Source: Oceanospirillaceae bacterium (lineage in GTDB: Bacteria; Pseudomonadota; Gammaproteobacteria; Pseudomonadales; Balneatricaceae). Taken from it: DNA of 12,838 bases. Below, piece by piece: positions 7,149 through 12,838 of this stretch. The notes under the pieces are model-generated. The model was not told the DNA's origin. It ran no database searches and saw nothing but the letters and a program-made list of their open reading frames with translations. The first letter of the stretch is position 1; every line of letters begins with the position of its first letter. The stretch is taken from the NCBI GenBank assembly GCA_003523085.1, contig DPHD01000025.1:11641-24478 (forward strand). The letters run 5' to 3'. The translations under genes were made by a program, and so were the position numbers.

Positions 7149-7333
7149 TTACTGAAATCTCAAATAAAATCCTCAAAAATTAACAGAATTTTGATATTAA
7201 GAATAATATCAAATACGCTTTTTAGATCGATAAAGACTATTAGACTAAAGAGTATTGAGGCGGGCTTGATAACTATTTTTCTATCGGTAGGATAATAAGT
7301 ATACAAATGTATATTATTAACTTGAGGTGGAAA
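7149..7333. other. AT-rich intergenic spacer between ffs and the rhodanese gene
   Basis: These 185 bases are visibly richer in A and T than the flanking genes. They contain a 9-bp AT-only-but-one inverted repeat (7190-7198 with 7205-7213, loop of six), which is too weak and too poorly followed by T to be a convincing ffs terminator. They also hold the leader dyad and probable promoter of the downstream gene. TTGATA (7266-7271) with TAGGAT (7288-7293, 16-bp spacing) is the best promoter pair. No open reading frame here looks real. Confidence 0.5.
7293..7319 (+). promoter_or_regulatory. Dyad symmetry immediately upstream of the rhodanese gene
   Basis: TAATAAGTATAC (7293-7304) and GTATATTATTA (7309-7319) are reverse complements over 11 bases apart from one extra G, with AAAT between them. 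The element overlaps the likely -10/start-of-transcription zone and ends five bases before the GAGG ribosome-binding site (7324-7327). It could be a repressor operator or an RNA hairpin next to the translation start. Confidence 0.45.
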
Positions 7334-8044
7334 ATGAAAAGAATAACAAAAGCGTTGTCGTTTCTTAGTGCCAGCGTGCTGCTGGGAACTGCTAGTTTTG
7401 GTGCTGTAGCAGCCGGCGGGGCCGTTGGCATTACTAGCAAGATGATGTCAGTTGATGTGAACCACAATGGCCAGACAGTTCAAATCATACGTAATCAAGA
7501 TAACAGTAATACGGTTATTGACGCGTTTGCCAAAACCTCTCGGCCCTGTCCGGTTTTTTGTATTCAACCAATGGTCTTTGCACCAGGTGTTGAAACCCTA
7601 GGTGAGCTAGAAATCATCGACCATATCGTGCGCATGCAAAATGGTGAAAATATTTTGGTAGTGGATTCTCGTACACCGGATTGGGTTGAGCGCGGCACTA
7701 TCCCTGGTGCGGTCAATGTACCATTCACCAAGCTCACCGCTTCTAAAGGTGCAACTACCGAAATTATTATGCAGGTCATGATCGACCAGTTTGGCGTTAA
7801 GTTAGTTGGCGATGCCGACGATTTTACCGTAGACGAAGCGATTGTAGCGGGTACTGTAAGTGAAGTATTCGATTACTCCGATGCGAAAACCTTGGCCTTA
7901 TTCTGCAATGGCATGTGGTGTGGCCAGTCGCCAGCATCTATGGCAACACTGTTGAAATATGGTTACCCCGCAGACAAGATTAAGTGGTTCCGTGGTGGTA
8001 TGCAGACCTGGGAGATTCTTGGGTTTAGTACAGTTAAGCCTTAA
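7334..8044 (+). CDS. Secreted rhodanese-like domain protein
   Basis: This is a predicted periplasmic protein of 236 residues with one rhodanese-like domain, a fold that carries persulfide sulfur on a cysteine or serves as a protein module. A Sec signal peptide is clear: MKRITK, a hydrophobic run to residue 25, and a likely cut after AVA (25-27). The rhodanese domain spans about 88-233: ILVVDSRTPDWVERGTIPGAVNVPF (split here at 107 and 131), then FCNGMWCGQS (190-199) as the active-site loop with catalytic candidate Cys191 plus Cys196, and the closing WFRGGMQTWEILGF (218-231). Upstream of the domain is CPVFC (72-76). The ATG at 7334 has GAGG six bases away; an upstream ATG at 7307 falls inside the leader dyad and would spoil the signal peptide. 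It appears monocistronic, ending at a strong terminator. The sulfur donor and acceptor are unknown. Confidence 0.85.
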   Translation: MKRITKALSFLSASVLLGTASFGAVAAGGAVGITSKMMSVDVNHNGQTVQIIRNQDNSNTVIDAFAKTSRPCPVFCIQPMVFAPGVETLGELEIIDHIVRMQNGENILVVDSRTPDWVERGTIPGAVNVPFTKLTASKGATTEIIMQVMIDQFGVKLVGDADDFTVDEAIVAGTVSEVFDYSDAKTLALFCNGMWCGQSPASMATLLKYGYPADKIKWFRGGMQTWEILGFSTVKP

Positions 8045-8055
8045 CCGGTTAAACT

Positions 8056-8097
8056 AAAACAATAAAAAAGGGCCTCATGGCCCTTTTTTATTGTTTT
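8056..8097. terminator. Bidirectional rho-independent terminator
   Basis: Positions 8056-8074 and 8079-8097 are perfect 19-bp reverse complements around a TCAT loop. The GGGCC core is flanked by A-rich sequence on the left and T-rich on the right, so it has a U tract in either direction. It lies between convergent genes, 11 bases past the rhodanese stop and 13 bases past the Sel1-repeat gene stop, and serves both. Confidence 0.95.
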
Positions 8098-8110
8098 ATG
8101 TTTGTTGCAG

Positions 8111-8494
8111 CTAGCAGTCATCTTCTGGGTCAGCTTCTTCTTCGTCCTGTTCGGCCGGTGCTGTGACAACGCTGTGTTGAGCGATCCACTCCATGGCAAG
8201 AGGGTGTGCAGCGTCGGCCGCTTGTTGTATCAAAAGCATGGCTTGAGCGTGATTTTGATCGACCCCACGACCTTCTGTATAGAGCAAGCCAAGCAAGTAT
8301 TGCGCTTCACTATTGCCAGATTCAGACGCCGCTGCAAAGTAGCTGGCAGCGCTAGAAAATTTGCCATTATTTTGTGCATGCAAGCCCTGTTCTAAGTCGC
8401 TATTAGCGTGTGCTTGAGTGGCGGCAGTTAAGATCGCTAGCGCTGTGCAAGCGCTCAATATTCGGGCGCGGAAAATGGTTTTTATTAAGTGCAT
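8111..8494 (-). CDS. Small secreted Sel1-repeat protein
   Basis: This 127-residue protein has a Sec signal peptide (MHLIKTIFRAR, hydrophobic run, likely cleavage after AHA at 28-30). The mature part of about 97 residues holds two helical repeats: a TPR-like helix pair at 32-60 (LEQGLHAQNNGKFSSAASYF) and a good Sel1 repeat at about 62-97 with the typical AQYLLGLLYTEGRGV, then the AMLLIQQAADAAH pattern. The tail is strongly acidic and ends in a terminal cysteine (ADPEDDC). Sel1/TPR modules mediate protein-protein contacts, and many Sel1 proteins are periplasmic or envelope-associated. One repeat is too few for a full solenoid, so it may pack against a partner. The ATG at 8494 has AGGAG seven bases upstream. 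Its transcription converges with the rhodanese gene. The specific role is unknown. Confidence 0.8.
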   Translation of the reverse strand: MHLIKTIFRARILSACTALAILTAATQAHANSDLEQGLHAQNNGKFSSAASYFAAASESGNSEAQYLLGLLYTEGRGVDQNHAQAMLLIQQAADAAHPLAMEWIAQHSVVTAPAEQDEEEADPEDDC

Positions 8495-8520
8495 AAATAG
8501 ACTCCTAGTAGACTATTTAT
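8493..8520 (-). repeat. Inverted repeat enclosing the Sel1 gene ribosome-binding site
   Basis: ATAAATAG (8493-8500) and CTATTTAT (8513-8520) are perfect 8-bp reverse complements. In the transcript the AGGAG lies in the 12-base loop and the first two bases of the start codon sit at the base of the stem. The stem is AT-rich and weak, so it could tune initiation or respond to temperature, or simply be a DNA operator. Confidence 0.4.
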
Positions 8521-8623
8521 ATTAGCCATATACGATGCATAGATCTACCCGGTTTAAAGGCTATTTCCTTATCCTTTTGTCTAACTAGGCACCAAATGTT
8601 GCCAAGCTTAGTAGGTGAGTTGG

Positions 8624-8652
8624 TAGCTTTAATGTTGCGTGGCTCCTATAAT
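8624..8652 (+). promoter_or_regulatory. Possible dnaX promoter
   Basis: A perfect TATAAT stands at 8647-8652, 43 bases before the dnaX start codon. The hexamer 17 bases upstream (TAGCTT, 8624-8629) is a poor -35 and no extended -10 TG is present, so the call rests mostly on the -10 and its position. This intergenic region (8495-8695) also contains TAGTAGAC at 8506-8513 and its reverse complement GTCTACTA at 8668-8675. Confidence 0.4.
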
Positions 8653-8695
8653 GGTACAGTTAATATCGTCTACTAAATAAGTGAGCGCACGCTGC

Positions 8696-10522
8696 ATGGC
8701 ATATCAGGTTTTAGCCCGTAAATGGCGGCCCCAAAATTTTCACTCCATGGTGGGTCAAGAGCACGTTTTGCGGGCGCTTATTCACGCGTTGGATGAACAG
8801 CGTTTACACCATGCCTATTTGTTTGCCGGTACCCGCGGGGTGGGTAAAACCACCATTGCCCGTATTTTAGCCCGTTGCTTAAATTGCGAGGAGGGTGTGA
8901 GCTCGACTCCCTGTGGTGTGTGCTCTAGTTGTGTAGAGATTACCGAAGGCCGTTTTGTTGACCTTATCGAAGTGGATGCGGCTTCGCGCACCAAAGTAGA
9001 AGACACCCGTGAGCTGTTGGATAACGTACAATATGCGCCCACCCGAGGGCGTTTTAAGGTCTACTTAATAGACGAAGTACACATGCTGTCTACCAGTAGT
9101 TTCAACGCGCTGTTGAAAACCCTCGAAGAACCACCACCACATGTCAAATTTCTATTAGCCACCACCGACCCACAAAAGTTGCCGATTACGGTACTTTCGC
9201 GGTGTTTACAGTTTAATTTAAAGAACATGCCGGCCGAACAGGTGTCTGAGCATTTAAAACACGTTCTTACCAGTGAGGCCGTGCCGTTTGCAGAAGCATC
9301 CTTGTGGCAGTTAGGCCGTGCAGCTAAAGGCAGTATGCGTGATGCCTTAAGTCTCACCGACCAGGCCATCGCCTTTTGTGGCGGCGATTTAACCGAGTCT
9401 GCGGTTAATCAAATGCTGGGTAGCATTGATCAAGGTAAAGTTGTGGATATCGTCAATCAGCTGCAACAAGGCCAGGCCGGTGCATTGCTGAAACTGGTGG
9501 CTGAGTTAGGTGAGCAAGGTCAAAACTTTGAAGTGGCGCTAGAAGATTTGTTGAGTTTGTTACATCAAGTTGCCATTTGTCAGGTGTTGCCAGAAGCCCC
9601 CGTGTCAGTGCAATTTGATAAAGCCAAGGTGTTAGATTTGGCTCAAAATACCAGCCCTGCAGATGTTCAGCTATTCTACCAAATGGGTGTGATGGCCCGT
9701 AAAGATTTAGCCGCAGCACCAGACTTGAAAGCTGGTTTTGAGATGGCATTGTTACGCATGTTGGCGTTTAGACCGCAACAAAGCGCAGGCCAAATGCAAC
9801 CCTTAGCGGGCATAGTGCCGACCCCAGCGGCGATTGAAGCAGCACCGACACCGGAGTTAATGCCCGTGTCCGCGGCAGTACCTGTGCCAGAGTCCGAATC
9901 AGTACCAGTACCAGCGCCAGCATTAGTGCCTGAGCCATTAGTTCAATCTGCATCGCCACCAAAGCCCCAAATAGAGCAAGTGCCGCCGTGGGAAGAGGCG
10001 CCGCAGGGGCTAGCAGATCATGCCCCAATGGAAGCCATTGCTGAACCAGCAGTTGAGCCCGTTGCAGCGCCAGCTCAAACTCCAGCGCCAGCGCCAGCTC
10101 CCCGTAGGGACTGGACCCTTGCCGACTTAGATGGCGCTAACTGGATGCAAATATTTGCCGATTTAAATTTAGCCGGCATGACCCACAGTATTGCCGCCAA
10201 CATGGTATTCGCCAAGCGTCAGGGTACACAACTCAGCTTTACCATCGATCAAGGTCAAAGTAGCATGCTTAACGCTACCCACCAGGGGCGTATTCGCCAA
10301 GCTTTAGAGGCGCTGTTTGGTTGTGACCTACAACTGGCCATTGATGTTGGGCAAACCCATACGGAAACACCGTTTGCTAACCGCCAAAGGCGCGAAAGTG
10401 AACACTTAGATGAGGCTATATCTTCGTTGCAGAGCGACCCTAATGTGGCCAGTTTAAGTGCGGCATTTAACGGTCAGTTAGATGTCAGCAGCGTAAGGCC
10501 AGTGCACCCCATAGAAGATTAG
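8696..10522 (+). CDS. dnaX: DNA polymerase III subunit tau/gamma
   Basis: DnaX is the clamp-loader ATPase that opens the beta clamp and, as tau, links core polymerases to DnaB. The 608-residue protein has P-loop GTRGVGKT (45-52), zinc-module cysteines 64, 73, 76 and 79 at the same positions as E. coli, Walker B LIDEVH (124-129) and SRC with Arg169 as the likely arginine finger. The oligomerisation domain follows to about 360. A Pro/Ala/Val/Glu-rich linker covers about 361-470, and the tau-specific C-terminal domain begins near RRDWTLADLDG (470-480). The ATG at 8696 gives MAYQVLARKWRP, matching the E. coli start; an upstream in-frame GTG at 8681 adds five unconserved residues. The linker contains no run of more than three A, so the E. 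coli-type slippery heptamer for making gamma is absent. ybaB follows after 25 bases. Confidence 0.97.
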   Translation: MAYQVLARKWRPQNFHSMVGQEHVLRALIHALDEQRLHHAYLFAGTRGVGKTTIARILARCLNCEEGVSSTPCGVCSSCVEITEGRFVDLIEVDAASRTKVEDTRELLDNVQYAPTRGRFKVYLIDEVHMLSTSSFNALLKTLEEPPPHVKFLLATTDPQKLPITVLSRCLQFNLKNMPAEQVSEHLKHVLTSEAVPFAEASLWQLGRAAKGSMRDALSLTDQAIAFCGGDLTESAVNQMLGSIDQGKVVDIVNQLQQGQAGALLKLVAELGEQGQNFEVALEDLLSLLHQVAICQVLPEAPVSVQFDKAKVLDLAQNTSPADVQLFYQMGVMARKDLAAAPDLKAGFEMALLRMLAFRPQQSAGQMQPLAGIVPTPAAIEAAPTPELMPVSAAVPVPESESVPVPAPALVPEPLVQSASPPKPQIEQVPPWEEAPQGLADHAPMEAIAEPAVEPVAAPAQTPAPAPAPRRDWTLADLDGANWMQIFADLNLAGMTHSIAANMVFAKRQGTQLSFTIDQGQSSMLNATHQGRIRQALEALFGCDLQLAIDVGQTHTETPFANRQRRESEHLDEAISSLQSDPNVASLSAAFNGQLDVSSVRPVHPIED

Positions 10523-10547
10523 ATTTAACGAACACAGAGAGAAAATT

Positions 10548-10874
10548 ATGTTGAAAGGTGGCATGGGCAATCTAATGAAGCAAGCCCAAAAAATGCAAGA
10601 GCAAATGCAACAAGCGCAAAGTGAACTCGCTAACGCTGAATTTACTGGCGCGGCAGGCGCAGGTTTAGTACAGGTGGTCATGACCGGACGGCACGACGTA
10701 AAACGTGTGCAACTGGATGATTCATTGTTGTCAGAAGACAAAGAAATGCTTGAAGATTTGTTAGCCGCAGCAGTCAACGACGCTGTGCGTAAAGTGGAAC
10801 AGGCCAATCAAAACAATATGTCCGATATGACCGCAGGCATGGGTATGCCCGCCGGTTTTAAGATGCCGTTTTAA
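10548..10874 (+). CDS. ybaB: YbaB/EbfC-family nucleoid-associated protein
   Basis: This is a small DNA-binding protein of 108 residues (E. coli YbaB is 109) that forms a tweezer-like dimer and coats the nucleoid. The N-terminal long helix is rich in Met and Gln (LMKQAQKMQEQMQQAQSEL, 9-27). The core strand segment holds GAGLVQVVMTGRHDVKRVQLD, given here as residues about 37-57, followed by the conserved LEDLLAAAVNDA (68-79). The Met/Gly-rich tail ends MPAGFKMPF, as is usual in gammaproteobacteria. The gene sits in the very conserved dnaX-ybaB-recR order. Its stop codon shares one base with the recR start (TAATG), so recR is likely translated by reinitiation. The upstream AGAGAGAA provides a moderate ribosome-binding site. 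Confidence 0.96.
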   Translation: MLKGGMGNLMKQAQKMQEQMQQAQSELANAEFTGAAGAGLVQVVMTGRHDVKRVQLDDSLLSEDKEMLEDLLAAAVNDAVRKVEQANQNNMSDMTAGMGMPAGFKMPF

Positions 10875-11473
10875 TGGCCTTTAGTCCGCTTATAGACGAC
10901 CTTATCGAGTCGCTTCGATGTTTACCCGGAGTGGGTCGTAAATCTGCCCAGCGCATGGCGTTACATCTACTCGAGCGCAACCGCGAAGGTGGTGCTGTAT
11001 TGGCCCAGAGCCTGACCTTGGCGCTAGATAAAGTGGGGCGTTGTAATCAGTGCCGTACTCACAGTGAAACACCTGTGTGCCTTATGTGCAGTAACCCGAG
11101 CCGTAATTCCAGGCAGCTGTGTGTGGTAGAAACACCAGCCGACGTGTTAGCCATAGAGCAGGGGGCGGGCTTTAAAGGCACGTATTTCGTGCTTATGGGG
11201 CACTTGTCTCCAATGGATGGCATTGGCCCTGCAGAATTGGGCATCGAAGTGCTGCTACAGCGCCTACAAGAGCAGACCATTGAAGAAGTGATTATCGCCA
11301 CTAACCCCACCATCGAAGGTGACGCTACGGCGCACTATATTCATCAACAACTACAAGCATTGCCACTTAGTGTGACCCGTATCGCCCATGGAGTTCCCAT
11401 TGGTGGCGAATTGGAATACGTTGACAGTGGCACCTTAGCCCACGCCTTTGCAGGCCGTAAGAGTTACACATAA
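10874..11473 (+). CDS. recR: Recombination mediator protein RecR
   Basis: RecR works with RecF and RecO to load RecA on gapped DNA in recombinational repair. The 199-residue protein (E. coli 201) has all family parts in order: a helix-hairpin-helix with LPGVGRKSAQRMAL (17-30), a zinc finger with Cys57, Cys60, Cys69 and Cys72, a Toprim domain from VVETPADVLAIE (84-95) through HLSPMDGIGPAELG (110-123) and ATNPTIEGDATA (142-153), and the C-terminal GVPIGGELEYVD (173-184). The start ATG overlaps the ybaB stop by one base and has no separate strong ribosome-binding site, so translation is probably coupled. rnd starts two bases after its stop codon, extending the operon. Confidence 0.97.
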   Translation: MAFSPLIDDLIESLRCLPGVGRKSAQRMALHLLERNREGGAVLAQSLTLALDKVGRCNQCRTHSETPVCLMCSNPSRNSRQLCVVETPADVLAIEQGAGFKGTYFVLMGHLSPMDGIGPAELGIEVLLQRLQEQTIEEVIIATNPTIEGDATAHYIHQQLQALPLSVTRIAHGVPIGGELEYVDSGTLAHAFAGRKSYT

Positions 11474-11475
11474 AT

Positions 11476-12594
11476 ATGACATTGGCTTACCAGTATATTG
11501 ACACTAACCAAGGGCTAGAGACGGCCTGCCAGCGCCTGGCCCAGGCGCCGGCCGTTGCATTGGACACCGAATTTATGCGTGTCGATACCTTTTATCCTAT
11601 CCCTGGGTTGGTGCAGTTGGCCGCCGCTGGAGAAACCTTTTTAATCGACCCGTTAGCGATTGATGTTTGGCAACCCTTACAAACCTTATTAACCGACCCC
11701 AACACACTCAAAGTGATGCACGCCTGCAGTGAAGACTTAGAGTTGTTCCAACATTGGTTGGGGCTACGCCCAAGCCCTATGGCCGATACACAAATTGCAG
11801 CGGCCTTTGTCGATATGGGTTTGTCTCCAGGCTATCAAAGTCTGGTACGGGACTTGCTGGGTGAAGAAGTGGATAAAGGAGAGACCCGTTCTGATTGGTT
11901 ACAACGGCCCCTACGTGACTCTCAGTGCCATTATGCAGCCATGGATGTGGTCCACTTAATGCAGTGTTACGACATACTGGCACAACGCTTACAAGATAAA
12001 GGGGTGTGGCAATGGTATCTAGAAGATATGCAACGCTTGGCGCAGCCTAAACCGGCCATCGATCCCGCTTTAGCTTACACACAAATGAAGAATGCTTGGC
12101 GTCTACAGGGTAAAGCGGTAGGCCGCCTGAGAGGGCTAGCCGCATGGCGTGAACAAACGGCACGCAGTGAGAATCGGCCTAAAAACTTTGTGGTAAAAGA
12201 CACCAGCTTGATCGAAATGGCGCGTACCAACCCTAGCGACTTGAATGCCATCGGTCTGTGTCAAGATGTGCGGCCCAGCAGTGTGCGACGTTACGGCAAA
12301 CAGTGGTTGTCACTATTGGCAAGTGGTTCTGAAGTGCTGCCATCGGTATCACAACCCTTGTCGAAAACGGAAAACAAACACTACAAACAATTGCATAAAA
12401 TAGTCACTGATCAGGCGTCCAAGGCCGCCATTCAGGTGCAGTTAATGGGTCGTAAAAAAGAGTTGTTAGAAGTGTTTGAAGGCATCCGCAACAAGCAACC
12501 GTTTAGCTTGCCTAACAACTGGCAAGGCTGGCGCGAAGAATTTTTAGCGCAACCGATTGCAGAAGAATATCAACACATACAAGAGTTACGCTAA
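11476..12594 (+). CDS. rnd: Ribonuclease D
   Basis: RNase D is a 3'-5' exoribonuclease that trims tRNA and other small stable RNA precursors. The 372-residue protein (E. coli 375) has a DEDDy exonuclease domain with all catalytic residues: Asp30 and Glu32 in ALDTEF, Asp87 in CSEDLE, and Tyr153 with Asp157 in HYAAMD; each is two residues after its E. coli equivalent. One HRDC domain is readable at about 208-290 (LRGLAAWREQTARSENRP, then VVKDTSLIEMA), and a more divergent second one at about 300-370 contains the GRKKELLEVFEGIR segment. The gene starts two bases past recR, and its stop codon overlaps the ycgL start (TAATG). Being at the end of a DNA-repair operon is positional linkage rather than a shared pathway. 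Confidence 0.96.
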   Translation: MTLAYQYIDTNQGLETACQRLAQAPAVALDTEFMRVDTFYPIPGLVQLAAAGETFLIDPLAIDVWQPLQTLLTDPNTLKVMHACSEDLELFQHWLGLRPSPMADTQIAAAFVDMGLSPGYQSLVRDLLGEEVDKGETRSDWLQRPLRDSQCHYAAMDVVHLMQCYDILAQRLQDKGVWQWYLEDMQRLAQPKPAIDPALAYTQMKNAWRLQGKAVGRLRGLAAWREQTARSENRPKNFVVKDTSLIEMARTNPSDLNAIGLCQDVRPSSVRRYGKQWLSLLASGSEVLPSVSQPLSKTENKHYKQLHKIVTDQASKAAIQVQLMGRKKELLEVFEGIRNKQPFSLPNNWQGWREEFLAQPIAEEYQHIQELR

Positions 12595-12838
12595 TGAGCC
12601 AACCACGCATTATCTGTTCAATTTACAGAAGCAAAAAGAAAGACGAAATGTACTTATACGTGGATAAAACCAAAGCTTTAAGCTTGGTGCCAGAAGCGTT
12701 AATGTCGATGTTTGGTCAGGCAGAACACCGTATGGACATGTTGTTAACGGCGGACAAGCACTTAGCCAGAGCCGACGCAGCGGCTATTTTGGCCGACATC
12801 GACGAAAAGGGCTATTACTTGCAAATGCCGCCAGTGCG
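12594..12838 (+). CDS. ycgL: YcgL-domain protein (partial, runs off the window)
   Basis: A reading frame opens at the ATG at 12594-12596, sharing one base with the rnd stop codon, and stays open to the end of the window (81 complete codons). The product starts MSQPRIICSIYRSKKKDEM and continues with YLYVDK, VPEALMSMFGQ, and GYYLQMPP near the edge. These match E. coli YcgL (IYRSSKRDQTYLYVEK, VPEELMKGFGQ, GYYLQLPP), so the family call is secure though the C-terminus of about 15-20 residues is missing. YcgL is a small cytoplasmic alpha/beta protein without an established biochemical function. The rnd-ycgL neighbourhood recurs in other gammaproteobacteria, to my knowledge often followed by ycgN. 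Confidence 0.92.
   Translation, partial: MSQPRIICSIYRSKKKDEMYLYVDKTKALSLVPEALMSMFGQAEHRMDMLLTADKHLARADAAAILADIDEKGYYLQMPPV

Noticed and set aside
7190..7213. AT-rich hairpin as the ffs terminator
   Set aside because: The 9-bp stem has only one G-C pair and is not followed directly by a T tract, so stability is too low for a convincing terminator.
7107..7295. Short open frame starting inside the 4.5S RNA gene
   Set aside because: It overlaps a well-defined structural RNA and runs into AT-rich spacer with no ribosome-binding site.
8041..8052. 12-bp palindrome TTAACCGGTTAA over the rhodanese stop codon
   Set aside because: Perfect but short, with no spacer for a hairpin, and next to a terminator that already explains the region; no role can be supported.
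8102..8395. A 97-codon open frame antisense to the Sel1-repeat gene
   Set aside because: The minus-strand frame has a signal peptide, ribosome-binding site and Sel1 motif; the plus-strand frame has none of these and begins just beyond a strong terminator.
9890..10110. Tandem repeat or minisatellite in the dnaX linker
   Set aside because: The repeated Pro-Ala-Val codons give approximate CCAGCGCCAG units, but this is the usual low-complexity linker of tau and not a regular DNA repeat.
10478..10807. Open frame antisense to ybaB
   Set aside because: The YbaB frame is clearly real and the antisense product is a low-complexity Ser/Cys-rich sequence.

Overview
The window is chromosomal DNA from a gammaproteobacterium, most likely a marine or other aquatic, heterotrophic member of the Oceanospirillales/Pseudomonadales/Alteromonadales side of the class. 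MoaB, MoeA, DnaX, YbaB, RecR, RNase D and YcgL all read as close relatives of their E. coli or Pseudomonas counterparts, and the 4.5S RNA can be aligned base for base with that of E. coli. Genus cannot be fixed from the sequence alone. Gene density is high, and no phage, transposon, CRISPR array or tRNA is visible.

Left part (1-4892, minus strand): a complete five-gene ABC importer of the hydrophobic amino acid/amide/urea (HAAT, Liv/Urt-like) type. In transcription order it is a Tat-exported binding protein, two permeases (LivH-, LivM-like) and two ATPases (LivG-, LivF-like). A stem-loop with a U-rich tail sits between the binding-protein gene and the permeases, and probably lets the binding protein be made in excess. 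The four downstream genes are tightly packed. The substrate is not known; several ATPase motifs differ from E. coli LivG/LivF.

Middle (4893-7148): a 267-bp divergent intergenic region leads rightward into moaB-moeA, two molybdenum cofactor enzymes that act late in the pathway. The 4.5S (SRP) RNA gene ffs follows, with a clear sigma70 promoter and a palindromic 5' leader.

Right-middle (7149-8695): an AT-rich spacer, a secreted rhodanese-domain protein with two cysteine motifs, a perfect 19-bp bidirectional terminator, and a convergent gene for a small secreted Sel1-repeat protein. This pair lies between ffs and dnaX, which I recall as close neighbours in Pseudomonas, so it looks like a lineage-specific insertion.

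Right part (8696-12838): dnaX-ybaB-recR-rnd-ycgL, a compact housekeeping run for DNA polymerase clamp loading, recombinational repair and RNA 3' processing. Two of its junctions are one-base TAATG overlaps. ycgL runs off the right end. Nothing here is a clearly new system. The best leads are the uncharacterised importer with its internal attenuator, the periplasmic four-cysteine rhodanese with a dyad in its leader, and a dnaX lacking the usual frameshift signal.
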